DNA from: an uncultured Clostridium sp.
Lineage (GTDB): Bacteria > Bacillota > Clostridia > Lachnospirales > Lachnospiraceae
Reading direction: 5' to 3'
Length of the DNA: 26,815 bases
NCBI GenBank assembly: GCA_900540335.1
Contig: UQFC01000032.1
Span: forward strand, 1-26,815
The notes beneath the pieces were generated by a model. That model did not search any database. It saw only the letters and a list, made by a program, of their open reading frames with translations, and was not told the origin of the DNA. Shown here one piece after another: positions 1 through 7,747 of this stretch (positions within the stretch are counted from its first letter, which is position 1; every line of letters begins with the position of its first letter). Both the position numbers and the translations under genes were made by a program.

Positions 1-95
1 ACCAGAACCAGAGAAGAAATCACGGACGGCACCGCCATCTGGGCCACTGCCGTTTTCACCGGCGCATAGCGAAATAATTCCTCTTTTTCATCCAT
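1..95 (-). CDS. MATE-family efflux transporter, N-terminal fragment
   Basis: Only the first 31 codons are in the window; the gene runs off the left edge. The ATG at 95-93 is preceded by AGGAGG (complement of 103-108) at good spacing. The peptide opens with a short charged segment (MDEKEELFRYAPVKTAVAQM) and then a hydrophobic stretch beginning MAVPSVISSLVLV. This is the usual N-terminus of multidrug and toxin extrusion (MATE) pumps, which exchange cationic compounds for Na+ or H+ across the cytoplasmic membrane. It lies 77 bp downstream of a MarR-type regulator on the same strand, a common repressor-pump arrangement, and has its own copy of the putative operator at 120-137. The family call rests on a short segment, but the context supports it. 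Confidence 0.72.
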   Translation of the reverse strand, partial: MDEKEELFRYAPVKTAVAQMAVPSVISSLVL

Positions 96-119
96 ATAAA
101 AAACCTCCTGTTTTTATTT

Positions 120-137
120 GTATGCCAGCAAACTATT
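120..137. promoter_or_regulatory. Putative MarR operator, second copy, before the MATE gene
   Basis: The sequence GTATGCCAGCAAACTATT matches the copy at 639-656 at 16 of 18 positions. The half-sites GTATGC and GCAAAC form a 6-2-6 inverted repeat with one mismatch. It sits between marR and the efflux gene, about 25 bp upstream of the latter's start codon. I see no convincing -10/-35 pair next to it, so it may act on read-through transcription or as an auxiliary site. Confidence 0.6.
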
Positions 138-172
138 TGGTGAAGAAACAGGTCTCTGAAGCAGGAAGCTTT

Positions 173-622
173 CTACCCCTCCATTGAAGAGAGCATCTTC
201 CTGCACAGCTCCTTAAACAGAACGGTCTCCTCCAGTGACAATCCTGCTGTCAGCTTTTCTTCCATTTCCTCGCGAAGCCGGCAGCAAAGCCCATGAAGCC
301 AGAGCCCCCGGGGAAGCAGCTCCAGCTTTTTTAATCTTCCATCCTCCTCAGAAGGTTTCCGGCATATCAGCTGCTTTTCTTCCATCAGAAGAAGCATTTT
401 TGAGGCCGTTGCCCGGTTAATCGAAAACTCCGCCTCCACATCCTTCTGATAAATTGCTCCGTTCCTGTTATCATACAGGAAATCACATACCCACAGATTC
501 ATCAGAGAATACTCCTGGATGTCCATCTTCTTATACAAAACAGGAAGGTACTTTTGAATGTGATTATCCAGTTTTTTCAGCAAAAAGTACACATCCATGT
601 TTCCTGCAAATTTTCCGCTCAT
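173..622 (-). CDS. MarR-family transcriptional regulator
   Basis: The product is 149 residues, a typical length for MarR proteins, which are dimeric winged-helix repressors that usually release DNA on binding small ligands. A winged helix is visible at about residues 55-105: a recognition-helix segment (FSINRATASKMLLLMEEK) followed by a wing with the family-typical acidic/basic pattern EEDGRLKKLEL. The flanking N- and C-terminal helices would form the dimer interface. The ATG at 622 has AAGGAG about 10 bp upstream. The promoter overlaps a perfect 6-2-6 dyad, implying autorepression, and a second copy of that dyad precedes the downstream MATE pump. The two genes therefore look like a repressor-efflux unit. 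The inducing ligand cannot be read from the sequence. Confidence 0.9.
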   Translation of the reverse strand: MSGKFAGNMDVYFLLKKLDNHIQKYLPVLYKKMDIQEYSLMNLWVCDFLYDNRNGAIYQKDVEAEFSINRATASKMLLLMEEKQLICRKPSEEDGRLKKLELLPRGLWLHGLCCRLREEMEEKLTAGLSLEETVLFKELCRKMLSSMEG

Positions 623-638
623 ATCCCTTTCTCCTTTT

Positions 639-681
639 GTTTGCCTGCAAACTATTATAGCAGAGAATCAGAAGGTGTCAA
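639..681 (-). promoter_or_regulatory. marR promoter with overlapping operator
   Basis: On the minus strand, TTGACA (681-676) is followed after 16 bp by TATAAT (659-654), a near-consensus housekeeping promoter. Directly downstream of the -10 and over the expected start site lies GTTTGC-CT-GCAAAC (639-652), a perfect 6-2-6 dyad that continues as ACTATT into the -10. A repressor bound here would block transcription. The dyad recurs at 120-137. Confidence 0.8.
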
Positions 682-717
682 GAAGCTTTTCCCGTAATCC
701 AGGCTGTGTTTTTTATC

Positions 718-746
718 GTTTCACAGGACGTAATTTCCCATGGAAC
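718..746. repeat. Hairpin repeat, copy A (10-9-10 stem-loop)
   Basis: The left arm GTTTCACAGG (718-727), loop ACGTAATTT (728-736) and right arm CCCATGGAAC (737-746) form a 10-9-10 hairpin with two A·C mismatches and one G·T pair, followed by six A. It matches the element at 19699-19727 at 21 of 29 positions, including eight of nine loop bases. Two stem differences between the copies are compensatory. Like the other copy, it lies directly behind a minus-strand terminator. Confidence 0.55.
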
Positions 747-785
747 AAAAAAGGAACCTCCTGCTGTTTAAAGCAAAAGATTCCT
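745..785 (-). terminator. Probable terminator of cls
   Basis: Read on the minus strand, AGGAA (785-781) pairs with TTCCT (756-752), enclosing a small inner TGCT/AGCA stem, and is followed by six T (752-747). It begins about 20 bp after the cls stop codon. The stem is weak, so the call is tentative. Confidence 0.45.
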
Positions 786-806
786 GTATCATTTTAAGCT
801 CTGTCT

Positions 807-2393
807 TTACATCAGCGGAGCAATCAGCCGCAGCATTTTTCCAGCCATTCTCCGTCCCAGCGGATAATTCCGGCAATCCTCCACCGTAATCTCCTGACTC
901 TTTTTCAGAGTGTCCTGGAAATCCGCCTCAGCCTGTGCCACAGCCTGATTTCGGAACAGATAAGCCGCACACTCGAAATGAAGGTGGAGACTTCGGTAAT
1001 CCAGATTGATTGAACCGACCACGGCCTTCGTATCATCACTGGTAAATACCTTTGCGTGAATAAATCCGGGGGTATACTCAAAAATCCGGACACCAGCCAG
1101 CAAAAGCTCCTCATAATAGGATCTTGCCAGTACATAGGCGTAAATTTTATCGGGAATATGAGGCATAATAATAATTACCTCAATTCCTCTCTTAGCCGCA
1201 AAGGTCAGCGCCGTAATCATATCGCTGTCAAGAATCAGATAAGGCGTCATAATATGTACATAGTATCGTGATTCATTCAGGATATCCATATACACATGCT
1301 GTCCCACGGTCTCCTCGTCCAGAGGGCTGTCTCCGTAAGGCATGATATAGCCCTTCCGATCCAGCTCCGGCGGAAACTGATATCCGGGATCCAGCTGATA
1401 CTTTCCATAATCCTCCGGCTTCTGCTCGGTGATATTCCACATCTGGAGAAACATCATCAGGAAGCTGTTGACAGCATCTCCCTTCAGCATAATCGCCGTA
1501 TCCTTCCAGTGACCGAATCTCTCCTTCTGATTGATATACTCATCTGCCAGATTGATTCCGCCGGTAAAGGCTGTATGTCCGTCAATCACAGTAATCTTTC
1601 TGTGATCCCGGTTATTCTGATAGGAGGAGAGCATGGGGCGGACCGGAGAAAACATCCGGCACCGGATTCCATATTTTTCCAGCTGTTTGGGATATCCGTA
1701 AGGAAGCAGCGTCAGGCTGCAGGTTCCGTCATACATAAAGCGAACCTCCACGCCCTGTGATGCTTTTTCTTTCAGAATCTCCAGGACACTGTCCCACATC
1801 TCGCCTTCTTCAACAATAAAGTACTCCATAAAAATGTACCGCTCTGCCTTCTTCAGCTCCTCTAAAAGCTTCGGGTACATATCATCACCCAGGGGGAAAT
1901 ATTCCGCATAGGTCTTGTCATAAATCGGAAAGCCCCCGTGATTTTTCATGTAAACCGCCAGCTGGGCATTGCCTCTGCTGGCCAGACGCAGGCGGTTCAT
2001 CACATCCTCATCCTGCTTTAAATACGGTTCTGTCTCCTTCACCAGACTGCGAAGCCGCCGGTCAATGATCCGCACGCCTACCTGTGATTCTACAAACAGA
2101 TAGAACAGCGCTCCGAATACCGGAAATACCAGAACCGGAATAATCCAGGCCATCTGATAAGACGGATTCTGTCTTTTATTGATGATATAAATAACAATAA
2201 CTGTACTCAGCAGGGTAAATCCTCCATATACATAGAAGAAATGATCGCTGAGCCATTGAAACGCCCCCAACAGCACAATTATTTGAAGCAGCAGCGACAA
2301 AACGACAAAGGATGTCCGTCCGAATATAATCCGAAGCGGTTTTCCCAGAGTTTTCTTGTTCAGCTTTCCTCTGGTCTTATCTCCAGTACTCAT
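807..2393 (-). CDS. cls: Cardiolipin synthase (phospholipase D family)
   Basis: The protein has 528 residues, close to the length of bacterial Cls enzymes, which condense two phosphatidylglycerol molecules into cardiolipin and glycerol at the membrane. Hydrophobic segments lie at about residues 28-48, 53-72 and 82-101. They are followed by two phospholipase D domains, each with an intact HxK(x)4D motif: H264/K266/D271 (HRKITVID, followed by TGGINLADEY) and H446/K448/D453 (HAKVFTSDD, followed by VGSINLDYRS). The two histidines are the expected nucleophile and general acid. The ATG at 2393 follows AGGAGGT with 6 bp spacing. metY ends 78 bp upstream on the same strand with no terminator between, so co-transcription is plausible. 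No residue needed for catalysis looks missing. Confidence 0.93.
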   Translation of the reverse strand: MSTGDKTRGKLNKKTLGKPLRIIFGRTSFVVLSLLLQIIVLLGAFQWLSDHFFYVYGGFTLLSTVIVIYIINKRQNPSYQMAWIIPVLVFPVFGALFYLFVESQVGVRIIDRRLRSLVKETEPYLKQDEDVMNRLRLASRGNAQLAVYMKNHGGFPIYDKTYAEYFPLGDDMYPKLLEELKKAERYIFMEYFIVEEGEMWDSVLEILKEKASQGVEVRFMYDGTCSLTLLPYGYPKQLEKYGIRCRMFSPVRPMLSSYQNNRDHRKITVIDGHTAFTGGINLADEYINQKERFGHWKDTAIMLKGDAVNSFLMMFLQMWNITEQKPEDYGKYQLDPGYQFPPELDRKGYIMPYGDSPLDEETVGQHVYMDILNESRYYVHIMTPYLILDSDMITALTFAAKRGIEVIIIMPHIPDKIYAYVLARSYYEELLLAGVRIFEYTPGFIHAKVFTSDDTKAVVGSINLDYRSLHLHFECAAYLFRNQAVAQAEADFQDTLKKSQEITVEDCRNYPLGRRMAGKMLRLIAPLM

Positions 2394-2471
2394 GCTCTGT
2401 ACCTCCTGAATTTTTTGTTTGGCCGCCTTTTCTCTCCGCTCTCCCCATTTACCTTCTCCGAAAGTGTATTA

Positions 2472-3749
2472 TTATGCCAGAGCCTGCTCCAGATCTGCAA
2501 TAATATCCTCTGCCGCCTCAATTCCCACACTGAAACGGATCAGAGACGGATCCACCCCTGCCTCTACCAGCTGCTCATCATTTAACTGTCTGTGAGTATG
2601 GCTGGCAGGATGAAGCACAGAGGTTCTGGCATCTGCCACATGAGTGACAATGGCTGCCAGCTTCAGCTTATCCATAAATTCTGCTGCTGCAGCTCTTCCT
2701 CCCTTTAATCCAAAGGAAATCACACCGCAGGTTCCGTTTGGCATATACTTCTGAGCCAGCTCGTAATAGCGATCCCCTTTCAGTCCCGGATATTTCACCC
2801 AGGCCACATCCTCTCTGCTCTGAAGATACTGAGCCACCTTCAGGGCATTTTCACAGTGACGGGGCATTCTTAAATGAAGGGTTTCCAGACCGATATTCAG
2901 CAGAAATGCATTCTGCGGAGACTGAATGGAACCCATATCACGCATCAGCTGCGCCGTTGCCTTGGTAATATATGCCCCCTTACCGAATTTCTTTGTATAA
3001 ACCACGCCGTGATAAGATTCATCCGGAGTAGTCAGCCCCGGAAACTTATCTGCATGGGCTTCCCAGTCAAAGTTGCCGCTGTCTACAATACATCCGCCTA
3101 CGCACATGGCATGACCGTCCATGTACTTGGTCGTAGAATGGGTGACAATATCTGCCCCCCACTCAAAGGGACGGCAGTTAATCGGAGTTGCAAAGGTATT
3201 GTCCACAATAAAGGGAACCCCGTGTCTGTGAGCCAGACCGGCAAATTTCTCCAGATCCAGCACAACCAGAGCCGGATTGGCAATTGATTCTCCAAACACT
3301 GCCTTTGTGTTGGGACGGAAGGCCTTTTCCAGTTCCTCCTCCGGTGCATCCGGATCAACCAGAGTACATTCAATCCCAAACCGCTTTAAAGTAACGGTAA
3401 ACAGATTGGAGGTACCTCCGTATATGGTTGCCGCACTGACAATGTGATCTCCTGCGGAACAGATATTCAGAACAGCATACATATTGGCTGCCTGTCCGGA
3501 AGAGGTCAGCATCGCTGCCACACCGCCCTCTAAGGCGCAGATTTTCTCCGCCACTGCATCATTGGTGGGGTTTGCCAGACGGGTATAAAAATATCCGTTC
3601 TCCTCCAGATCAAACAGACGTCCCATCTGTTCACTGGTTTCATATTTGAACGTAGTACTCTGATAAATAGGAAGCACCCGCGGCTCTCCGTTTTTCGGCT
3701 GCCATCCGCCCTGAATGCAGATAGTGTCCCTAGACTGTTTTTTATCCAT
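2472..3749 (-). CDS. metY: O-acetylhomoserine sulfhydrylase (PLP-dependent)
   Basis: The product is 425 residues, the length of O-acetylhomoserine aminocarboxypropyltransferases. These convert O-acetylhomoserine and sulfide to homocysteine in direct-sulfhydrylation methionine synthesis. It belongs to the Cys/Met-metabolism fold type I PLP enzymes. Visible features are the N-terminal QGGWQP and LPIYQSTTF segments, YTRLANPTND, the cofactor-stacking region TSSGQAANMY, D183 in IVDNTFATP (pyridine nitrogen ligand) and the Schiff-base lysine K208 in HSTTKYMDGH. The long form with this spacing favours MetY over the shorter cystathionine gamma-synthase or beta-lyase enzymes. The ATG at 3749 follows GGAGGAGAGGACA. 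A possible promoter lies just upstream, and no SAM-responsive leader is present in the 89 bp gap. Confidence 0.92.
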   Translation of the reverse strand: MDKKQSRDTICIQGGWQPKNGEPRVLPIYQSTTFKYETSEQMGRLFDLEENGYFYTRLANPTNDAVAEKICALEGGVAAMLTSSGQAANMYAVLNICSAGDHIVSAATIYGGTSNLFTVTLKRFGIECTLVDPDAPEEELEKAFRPNTKAVFGESIANPALVVLDLEKFAGLAHRHGVPFIVDNTFATPINCRPFEWGADIVTHSTTKYMDGHAMCVGGCIVDSGNFDWEAHADKFPGLTTPDESYHGVVYTKKFGKGAYITKATAQLMRDMGSIQSPQNAFLLNIGLETLHLRMPRHCENALKVAQYLQSREDVAWVKYPGLKGDRYYELAQKYMPNGTCGVISFGLKGGRAAAAEFMDKLKLAAIVTHVADARTSVLHPASHTHRQLNDEQLVEAGVDPSLIRFSVGIEAAEDIIADLEQALA

Positions 3750-3799
3750 TGTCCTCTCCTCCTGTATCCTTCAAATATCTTTAAAAAAAGATTAAGCAT

Positions 3800-3828
3800 A
3801 GTCTACCACATCCCGGTCAAATTCACAA
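3800..3828 (-). promoter_or_regulatory. Possible metY promoter
   Basis: On the minus strand, TTGTGA (3828-3823), 17 bp and TAGACT (3805-3800) give a moderate housekeeping match between the permease stop codon and metY. The gap also holds a short AT-only dyad, ATCTTTAAAAAAAGAT (about 3777-3792), that could be an operator or nothing. There is no GC-rich terminator stem here. Confidence 0.35.
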
Positions 3829-3838
3829 GTTTTCCTTT

Positions 3839-4957
3839 TTACAAACAAAGGTGCAGTACCCACAGCCCTGCAAGAAAAACCAGATTCCATCCGGTAAATA
3901 CGGCCAGATAACGGTTTTTCTTTTCCGGACAGAAGGAAACAGCCTGCTTGTAGGAAATCAGACTTGCCATAGATGCAATCAGAGTTCCCAGACCTCCCAG
4001 GTTGGTTCCTACAATCAGGCTCTCCCACTCTCCTGTAAAATTAGACAGAAGCAAAGCCGCCGGAACATTGCTGATTACCTGGCTCATTAAAATTGACGCC
4101 TGGGTTTCATGACCGGAGATCATAGAAACTGCAAAATCACGAAACGGAGCGTACCGGTTCATATTTCCAATGAAAAGAAAGAAAAACAGAAAGGTCAGCA
4201 AAAGTGAATAGTCCACCCTGCGAAACAGGCTCTTATCCCGGACGATCACCGCTCCTGTAATAATCAGAAAAAGAGCTGATGCCGGAATTCCCCCGCTCAC
4301 TGTCTGCAGACAGATCAGAAACAGAAGGCTGTAGTATATGACAGAAGGAATTTCCGGCCTGTCTTCCTTCTTTCCGGTTTCTACAGTAATTTTTGTTCCA
4401 CGGAAACCAAAAAAGCTGCAGAGAAACAGCCCCAGCGCCGCTGCCGCCGTGTAAGGAAGCATCAGTGTCACAAATTCTGAAAGGCTCATTCCTGACACAC
4501 TGTAAAGATACAGATTCTGAGGATTTCCCATAGGAGTCATCATGCTCCCCAGGTTGGCGCCGATTGTCATCAGGGTAATCACAAAGCAGACCTGGTTTGT
4601 CATACCTGCCATTTCCAGAACAAGAAGCCCGAAGGGTACAAAGGTAATCAGCGCCACATCATTGGTGATTGCCATACTGCCAAAAAAGCATAAAAATACA
4701 AGAAGCAGCACAATTCCCCGCTCTGAGCGGATTTTTTTCAAAAGGCTCTGTCCCACATAACGAAATACTCCCAGACTTCCCAGTCCAGCCACCACAGTCA
4801 TCAGACAAAACAGAATCAGAATCGTGTCTGTATTTCCGGAAAAATAAGACAGATATTCCTCATCCGGCTTTACCAGAAAGCAGGAGCCTGCCGCCAGAAG
4901 TGCAGAAACCACAAGAACGGTCTCCTTCCTGAGCCATGTCATAATGCGCATTTTCAT
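3839..4957 (-). CDS. SLC13/ArsB-type anion permease
   Basis: The product is a 372-residue integral membrane protein with about ten hydrophobic segments. It belongs to the ion-transporter superfamily that includes CitMHS, SLC13 dicarboxylate/sulfate carriers and ArsB. Two inverted-repeat signature loops are visible: SMAITNDVALITFVPFG followed by GANLGSMMTPMGNPQNLYLY, and SQVISNVPAALLLSNF followed by GTNLGGLGTLIASMASLISY. These SNxP/TNDxA and GxNLG hairpins form the substrate site in the family. The substrate cannot be told from sequence: citrate, another dicarboxylate, sulfate or arsenite are all possible, and no arsR or arsC is nearby. The protein is somewhat shorter than typical relatives (about 420 residues) but has both halves. 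It starts 19 bp after the upstream phosphoglycerol transferase gene, so the two are probably co-transcribed. The RBS is GAGAGGA. Confidence 0.8.
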   Translation of the reverse strand: MKMRIMTWLRKETVLVVSALLAAGSCFLVKPDEEYLSYFSGNTDTILILFCLMTVVAGLGSLGVFRYVGQSLLKKIRSERGIVLLLVFLCFFGSMAITNDVALITFVPFGLLVLEMAGMTNQVCFVITLMTIGANLGSMMTPMGNPQNLYLYSVSGMSLSEFVTLMLPYTAAAALGLFLCSFFGFRGTKITVETGKKEDRPEIPSVIYYSLLFLICLQTVSGGIPASALFLIITGAVIVRDKSLFRRVDYSLLLTFLFFFLFIGNMNRYAPFRDFAVSMISGHETQASILMSQVISNVPAALLLSNFTGEWESLIVGTNLGGLGTLIASMASLISYKQAVSFCPEKKNRYLAVFTGWNLVFLAGLWVLHLCL

Positions 4958-4976
4958 TTTTCAATATCCTCTCTTT

Positions 4977-6896
4977 TTATTTTTTCGCCTTCTCCCCCAC
5001 AGGCTCGGCCGCCTTTCTTGCCACTCCCAGGCCGATTTTATCCCTGCCGATCTGCTGAACCGTAATCACCTCCCCTTCCCTGGGAGGAACGTCCATGGAA
5101 ATCAGCCGGTTATCATGAAAATAGGTATCCACCGGTTTCCCGTCTACACAAATTCTCGACCACTCATTAAAGCCCTCTCCGGATACAATGATCTGATTTC
5201 CCGATCGCACCGCGGATTTCTGGATAATCGGCCTGGTTCCGTATTCCATTTTCGTCTCCTCATAAGGAGATTTTCCTCCATACACATTCTGCTTTCCATA
5301 GAGAATATCATACTCCAGGATTTTCATATCCTCCAGACATGCCTGGGTTTTGGAATCTCCCCGTTCCAGGTGGCGCTGATGAAAACGAATCATGGTTCCC
5401 TCGTGAATGTTGATCAGATTCAGCACATGGGAGGTAAGCTGGTAGGATTCAATATCCCGCTTTTCCCTTGGAAGATCCAGATTGTTCCAGATAACATAGG
5501 GAGTCTGGAACAGGGAACGGTTTTTCATTTCCTTTTCCGACCATTCAAAGCCGGGAAGATGATCTCCGTACAGCACCAGAACAGACGGCTCTTTCCGCTG
5601 ATTCAGCATGGTAATCAGCTGGCTGATAAACAGATCCATCTCTCCAATCTGTTCGCAGTAATAGGAAAAGGACGGGTATTTTCCATGTCCCTGAACAGAA
5701 ATCGTATAGATAAAGTCCTGTCCTACAGAGGAGTCGAGAGCCTTCTCAATCTCCTCTGTCAGTATCTGATCCCTGCACCACCCTGTAGGATTTTTTTCAA
5801 CATGATACATATATTCAATCGGAGTAAAGGTATCAAAGCCCAGACGGGGAAATACTTTATACCGATCGTAGAAGGTTGCCTCATTGTTGTGAATGGCATG
5901 GGTCCGATATCCCAGATCCTTCAGATTGAATGCAATGCTTTCACAGGTCTTTTTCTGCAGAACCGTTTTATAGGGATATTCACCAGGTCCGAAAAAGTCC
6001 AGATTCATCCCTGTAATACACTCAAACTCCGTATTGGCCGTTCCCGCTCCCACCGAGGGAACGTTCAGATATCCGGAAGGAAAATGCTTTGTCAGAAAAC
6101 GAAACAGAGGAATGGGATCCTGCTTTACCGGATTGTTTTCCCAGAGAGTCGGATCAAAAAAGGATTCCAGCTGTACCATAATAATGTTGGGCGTCGTGTA
6201 TTCTTCAATCGAATATGTATTTTCCGGAACCAGCTCCTTCTCCTTCAAACGTTCCAGCTCCTTCTGTCCGTATTCATCCGGCCTGGAAATTCCTGTATTA
6301 AAGGCAGAGTTTCCAAAACAGTAGGCAAATCCGTAATCCTGGAAGGCCTGACCGATATTGCCAAAATGCATGGCAACCACCTGGGTAAAAACTGCAAGAT
6401 TTAATCCCGCCCAGATTACCGTAGAGGCAACTGCCGCCACACAGACAGATTCTGTCAGATTGATGGGAGCGAAATCCACCGGCGCCTTTTTCCAGAGCAG
6501 AACACAGGCAAGAACCGCAGCCCCCAGGGCGCATGCCCCCAGAACAATCTGAGGCCAGGACAAATAAGTTGTAAGAAGCGCCGCCCCGTATTTGAGCAGC
6601 CGCAGATCCGCAGCAGTAAAGGGGGTAGTCCGAAACATCAGAAGAACGCCGTTAACAATCCCCATGCCCAGTTCCACCAGAACCACCAGCACAATGTAAA
6701 AGATTTTTCTTTTTATAAAAAACACAAGAAGAAAGGGAATCAGTGTCAGAAGTACGTTTAACAGAAATACCAGCGGGCTGCCGAAAATATATCCGCCCAG
6801 ACCAGACAGGGATTTTCTGGAAAACAATTCTACAGCCGCATTGACCGCCATAGAAAGAAAAAACAGCTTTCCCAACAATATCCACAGTCGCTTCAT
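4977..6896 (-). CDS. LTA-synthase-family phosphoglycerol transferase with C-terminal TIG-like domain
   Basis: The product is 639 residues. The N-terminal part (1-175) has about five membrane segments. The extracellular sulfatase-fold domain runs from about 235 to 510, with the signatures of lipoteichoic-acid synthase-type enzymes, which transfer glycerophosphate from phosphatidylglycerol onto a membrane-anchored acceptor. The metal-binding Glu is in MVQLESFFDPT (E244), the nucleophilic Thr is T286 in GAGTANTEFE, and further ligands are H404 in VQGHGKYP and D445/H446 in YGDHLPG. After the catalytic domain, residues about 554-618 look like a small beta-sandwich of IPT/TIG type (VSGEGF...CVDGKPVD...MDVP). 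This is not part of the classic LtaS layout. The ATG at 6896 has AGGTAAGAAGG upstream. It shares a 19 bp junction with the permease gene. Its acceptor (lipoteichoic acid or another glycerophosphate polymer) is unknown. Confidence 0.88.
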   Translation of the reverse strand: MKRLWILLGKLFFLSMAVNAAVELFSRKSLSGLGGYIFGSPLVFLLNVLLTLIPFLLVFFIKRKIFYIVLVVLVELGMGIVNGVLLMFRTTPFTAADLRLLKYGAALLTTYLSWPQIVLGACALGAAVLACVLLWKKAPVDFAPINLTESVCVAAVASTVIWAGLNLAVFTQVVAMHFGNIGQAFQDYGFAYCFGNSAFNTGISRPDEYGQKELERLKEKELVPENTYSIEEYTTPNIIMVQLESFFDPTLWENNPVKQDPIPLFRFLTKHFPSGYLNVPSVGAGTANTEFECITGMNLDFFGPGEYPYKTVLQKKTCESIAFNLKDLGYRTHAIHNNEATFYDRYKVFPRLGFDTFTPIEYMYHVEKNPTGWCRDQILTEEIEKALDSSVGQDFIYTISVQGHGKYPSFSYYCEQIGEMDLFISQLITMLNQRKEPSVLVLYGDHLPGFEWSEKEMKNRSLFQTPYVIWNNLDLPREKRDIESYQLTSHVLNLINIHEGTMIRFHQRHLERGDSKTQACLEDMKILEYDILYGKQNVYGGKSPYEETKMEYGTRPIIQKSAVRSGNQIIVSGEGFNEWSRICVDGKPVDTYFHDNRLISMDVPPREGEVITVQQIGRDKIGLGVARKAAEPVGEKAKK

Positions 6897-7106
6897 TCCT
6901 TCTTACCTCACTTTTTATCCGACATTTTAAATCAGGCTTTAGTCTAACATATTTTCCTGCAAAACAACATAGTCTTTTTACACAAAACAAAGAGAGGCCA
7001 TCTGCGGTTTTTCCGATAATAATTGAAATTTTTCAGAGAATCGCATATAATGGGGTTTGACTGCCTGCTGAAGCCGGCAGCAAAAGTATTTGTAAAGGAG
7101 ATTATT
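6897..7106. other. Divergent intergenic region
   Basis: This 210 bp gap separates the phosphoglycerol transferase (minus) from the COG2426 gene (plus). The plus-strand promoter is at 7023-7051. A leader hairpin CTGCC/GGCAG (7061-7065 with 7076-7080) lies between that promoter and the RBS. On the minus strand I see only weak promoter-like words, such as TAGACT near 6940-6945, without a good -35. I find no gene here. Confidence 0.5.
7023..7051 (+). promoter_or_regulatory. Promoter of the COG2426 gene
   Basis: TTGAAA (7023-7028), 17 bp and TATAAT (7046-7051) form a strong housekeeping promoter. The expected start near 7058 gives a leader of about 50 nt carrying the small hairpin at 7061-7080, then AAAGGAG at 7094-7100. 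Confidence 0.82.
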
Positions 7107-7616
7107 ATGACAGATTCACTGGTACAGGGACTTACCGCGGCTTTAGGCGGCAAAGTGTCCGGAGAGTTCATTATTTTTATCATTTCCATGATTCCCATTC
7201 TGGAACTGCGCGGCGGTTTACTTGCTGCCTCACCTGCTCTTCTGAATGTGCCGATTTTAAGAGCAATTCCCATCTGCATCATCGGAAACCTGCTCCCCAT
7301 TCCCTTTATCCTGCTTTTGATTGAAAAGGTACTGGATTTAATGGAAAACATCCCCGGCCTCTGTAAAATCGCCCGCTGGGTTCGCCAGAAGGCTGACAAA
7401 AATAAAGGACAGATTGAAAAATTCGGTTTCTGGGGTCTGGCATTGTTTGTAGGAATTCCGCTTCCCGGAACAGGTGCATGGACCGGTTCCCTGGTTGCCG
7501 CTCTGCTCCATATGAAATTTGGCAAGGCTATCGCTGCTATTCTTGTTGGAATCGCAATGGCAACTATTATTATGTCCCTGCTTTCCTATGGGCTTTTAGG
7601 AGTCCTTTTCGGATAA
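7107..7616 (+). CDS. COG2426 small membrane protein (putative small multidrug export family)
   Basis: I place the start at the ATG 7107, which follows AAAGGAG with 6 bp spacing. An upstream in-frame start near 7023 falls inside the promoter. The resulting 169-residue protein has about four hydrophobic segments. Features typical of the COG2426 / Sm_multidrug_ex family are visible: IPILELRGGLLAA near residue 30, a GNLLPIPFILL helix, a basic loop (ARWVRQKADKNKGQ) and the conserved PLPGTGAWTGSLVAALL re-entrant-like segment near residue 130. The family name implies export, but to my knowledge the function is not well established. The gene is monocistronic: it has its own promoter at 7023-7051 and a strong terminator at 7628-7665. 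Confidence 0.87.
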   Translation: MTDSLVQGLTAALGGKVSGEFIIFIISMIPILELRGGLLAASPALLNVPILRAIPICIIGNLLPIPFILLLIEKVLDLMENIPGLCKIARWVRQKADKNKGQIEKFGFWGLALFVGIPLPGTGAWTGSLVAALLHMKFGKAIAAILVGIAMATIIMSLLSYGLLGVLFG

Positions 7617-7627
7617 CCGCGTTTCAC

Positions 7628-7665
7628 AGCATCGTATGATCTTTCCGTCATACGGTGCTTTTTTT
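7628..7665 (+). terminator. Terminator of the COG2426 gene
   Basis: AGCATCGTATGA (7628-7639) pairs with TCATACGGTGCT (7648-7659) through one G·T pair, with an 8-nt loop, and continues into seven T (7659-7665). It begins 12 bp after the stop codon. Confidence 0.93.
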
Positions 7666-7677
7666 GCCCCGGCACAG

Positions 7678-7719
7678 AAAAATCCCCTGCCTTCCATTCA
7701 ATGAAGACAGGGGATTTTA
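7678..7719 (-). terminator. Terminator of nifJ
   Basis: AAAAATCCCCTG (7678-7689) pairs with CAGGGGATTTTA-side bases at 7708-7719, and an inner TTCA/TGAA extends the stem. On the minus strand it ends in ATTTTT and lies 28 bp after the nifJ stop codon. The A/T flanks are symmetric, so it may also stop plus-strand read-through. Confidence 0.9.
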
Positions 7720-7747
7720 TTATCTATTCATGCTCGAAACAATCAGA

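Noticed and set aside
3750..3838. SAM riboswitch before metY
   Set aside because: The gap is only 89 bp and shows none of the conserved S-box stems or a terminator.
4944..6404. 486-codon open frame on the plus strand
   Set aside because: It is antisense to the phosphoglycerol transferase gene, has no RBS and gives a sequence of no recognisable domain. The minus-strand frame has catalytic motifs.
7023..7106. Earlier in-frame start for the COG2426 protein
   Set aside because: It lies within the promoter elements and has no RBS. The family N-terminus begins at 7107.
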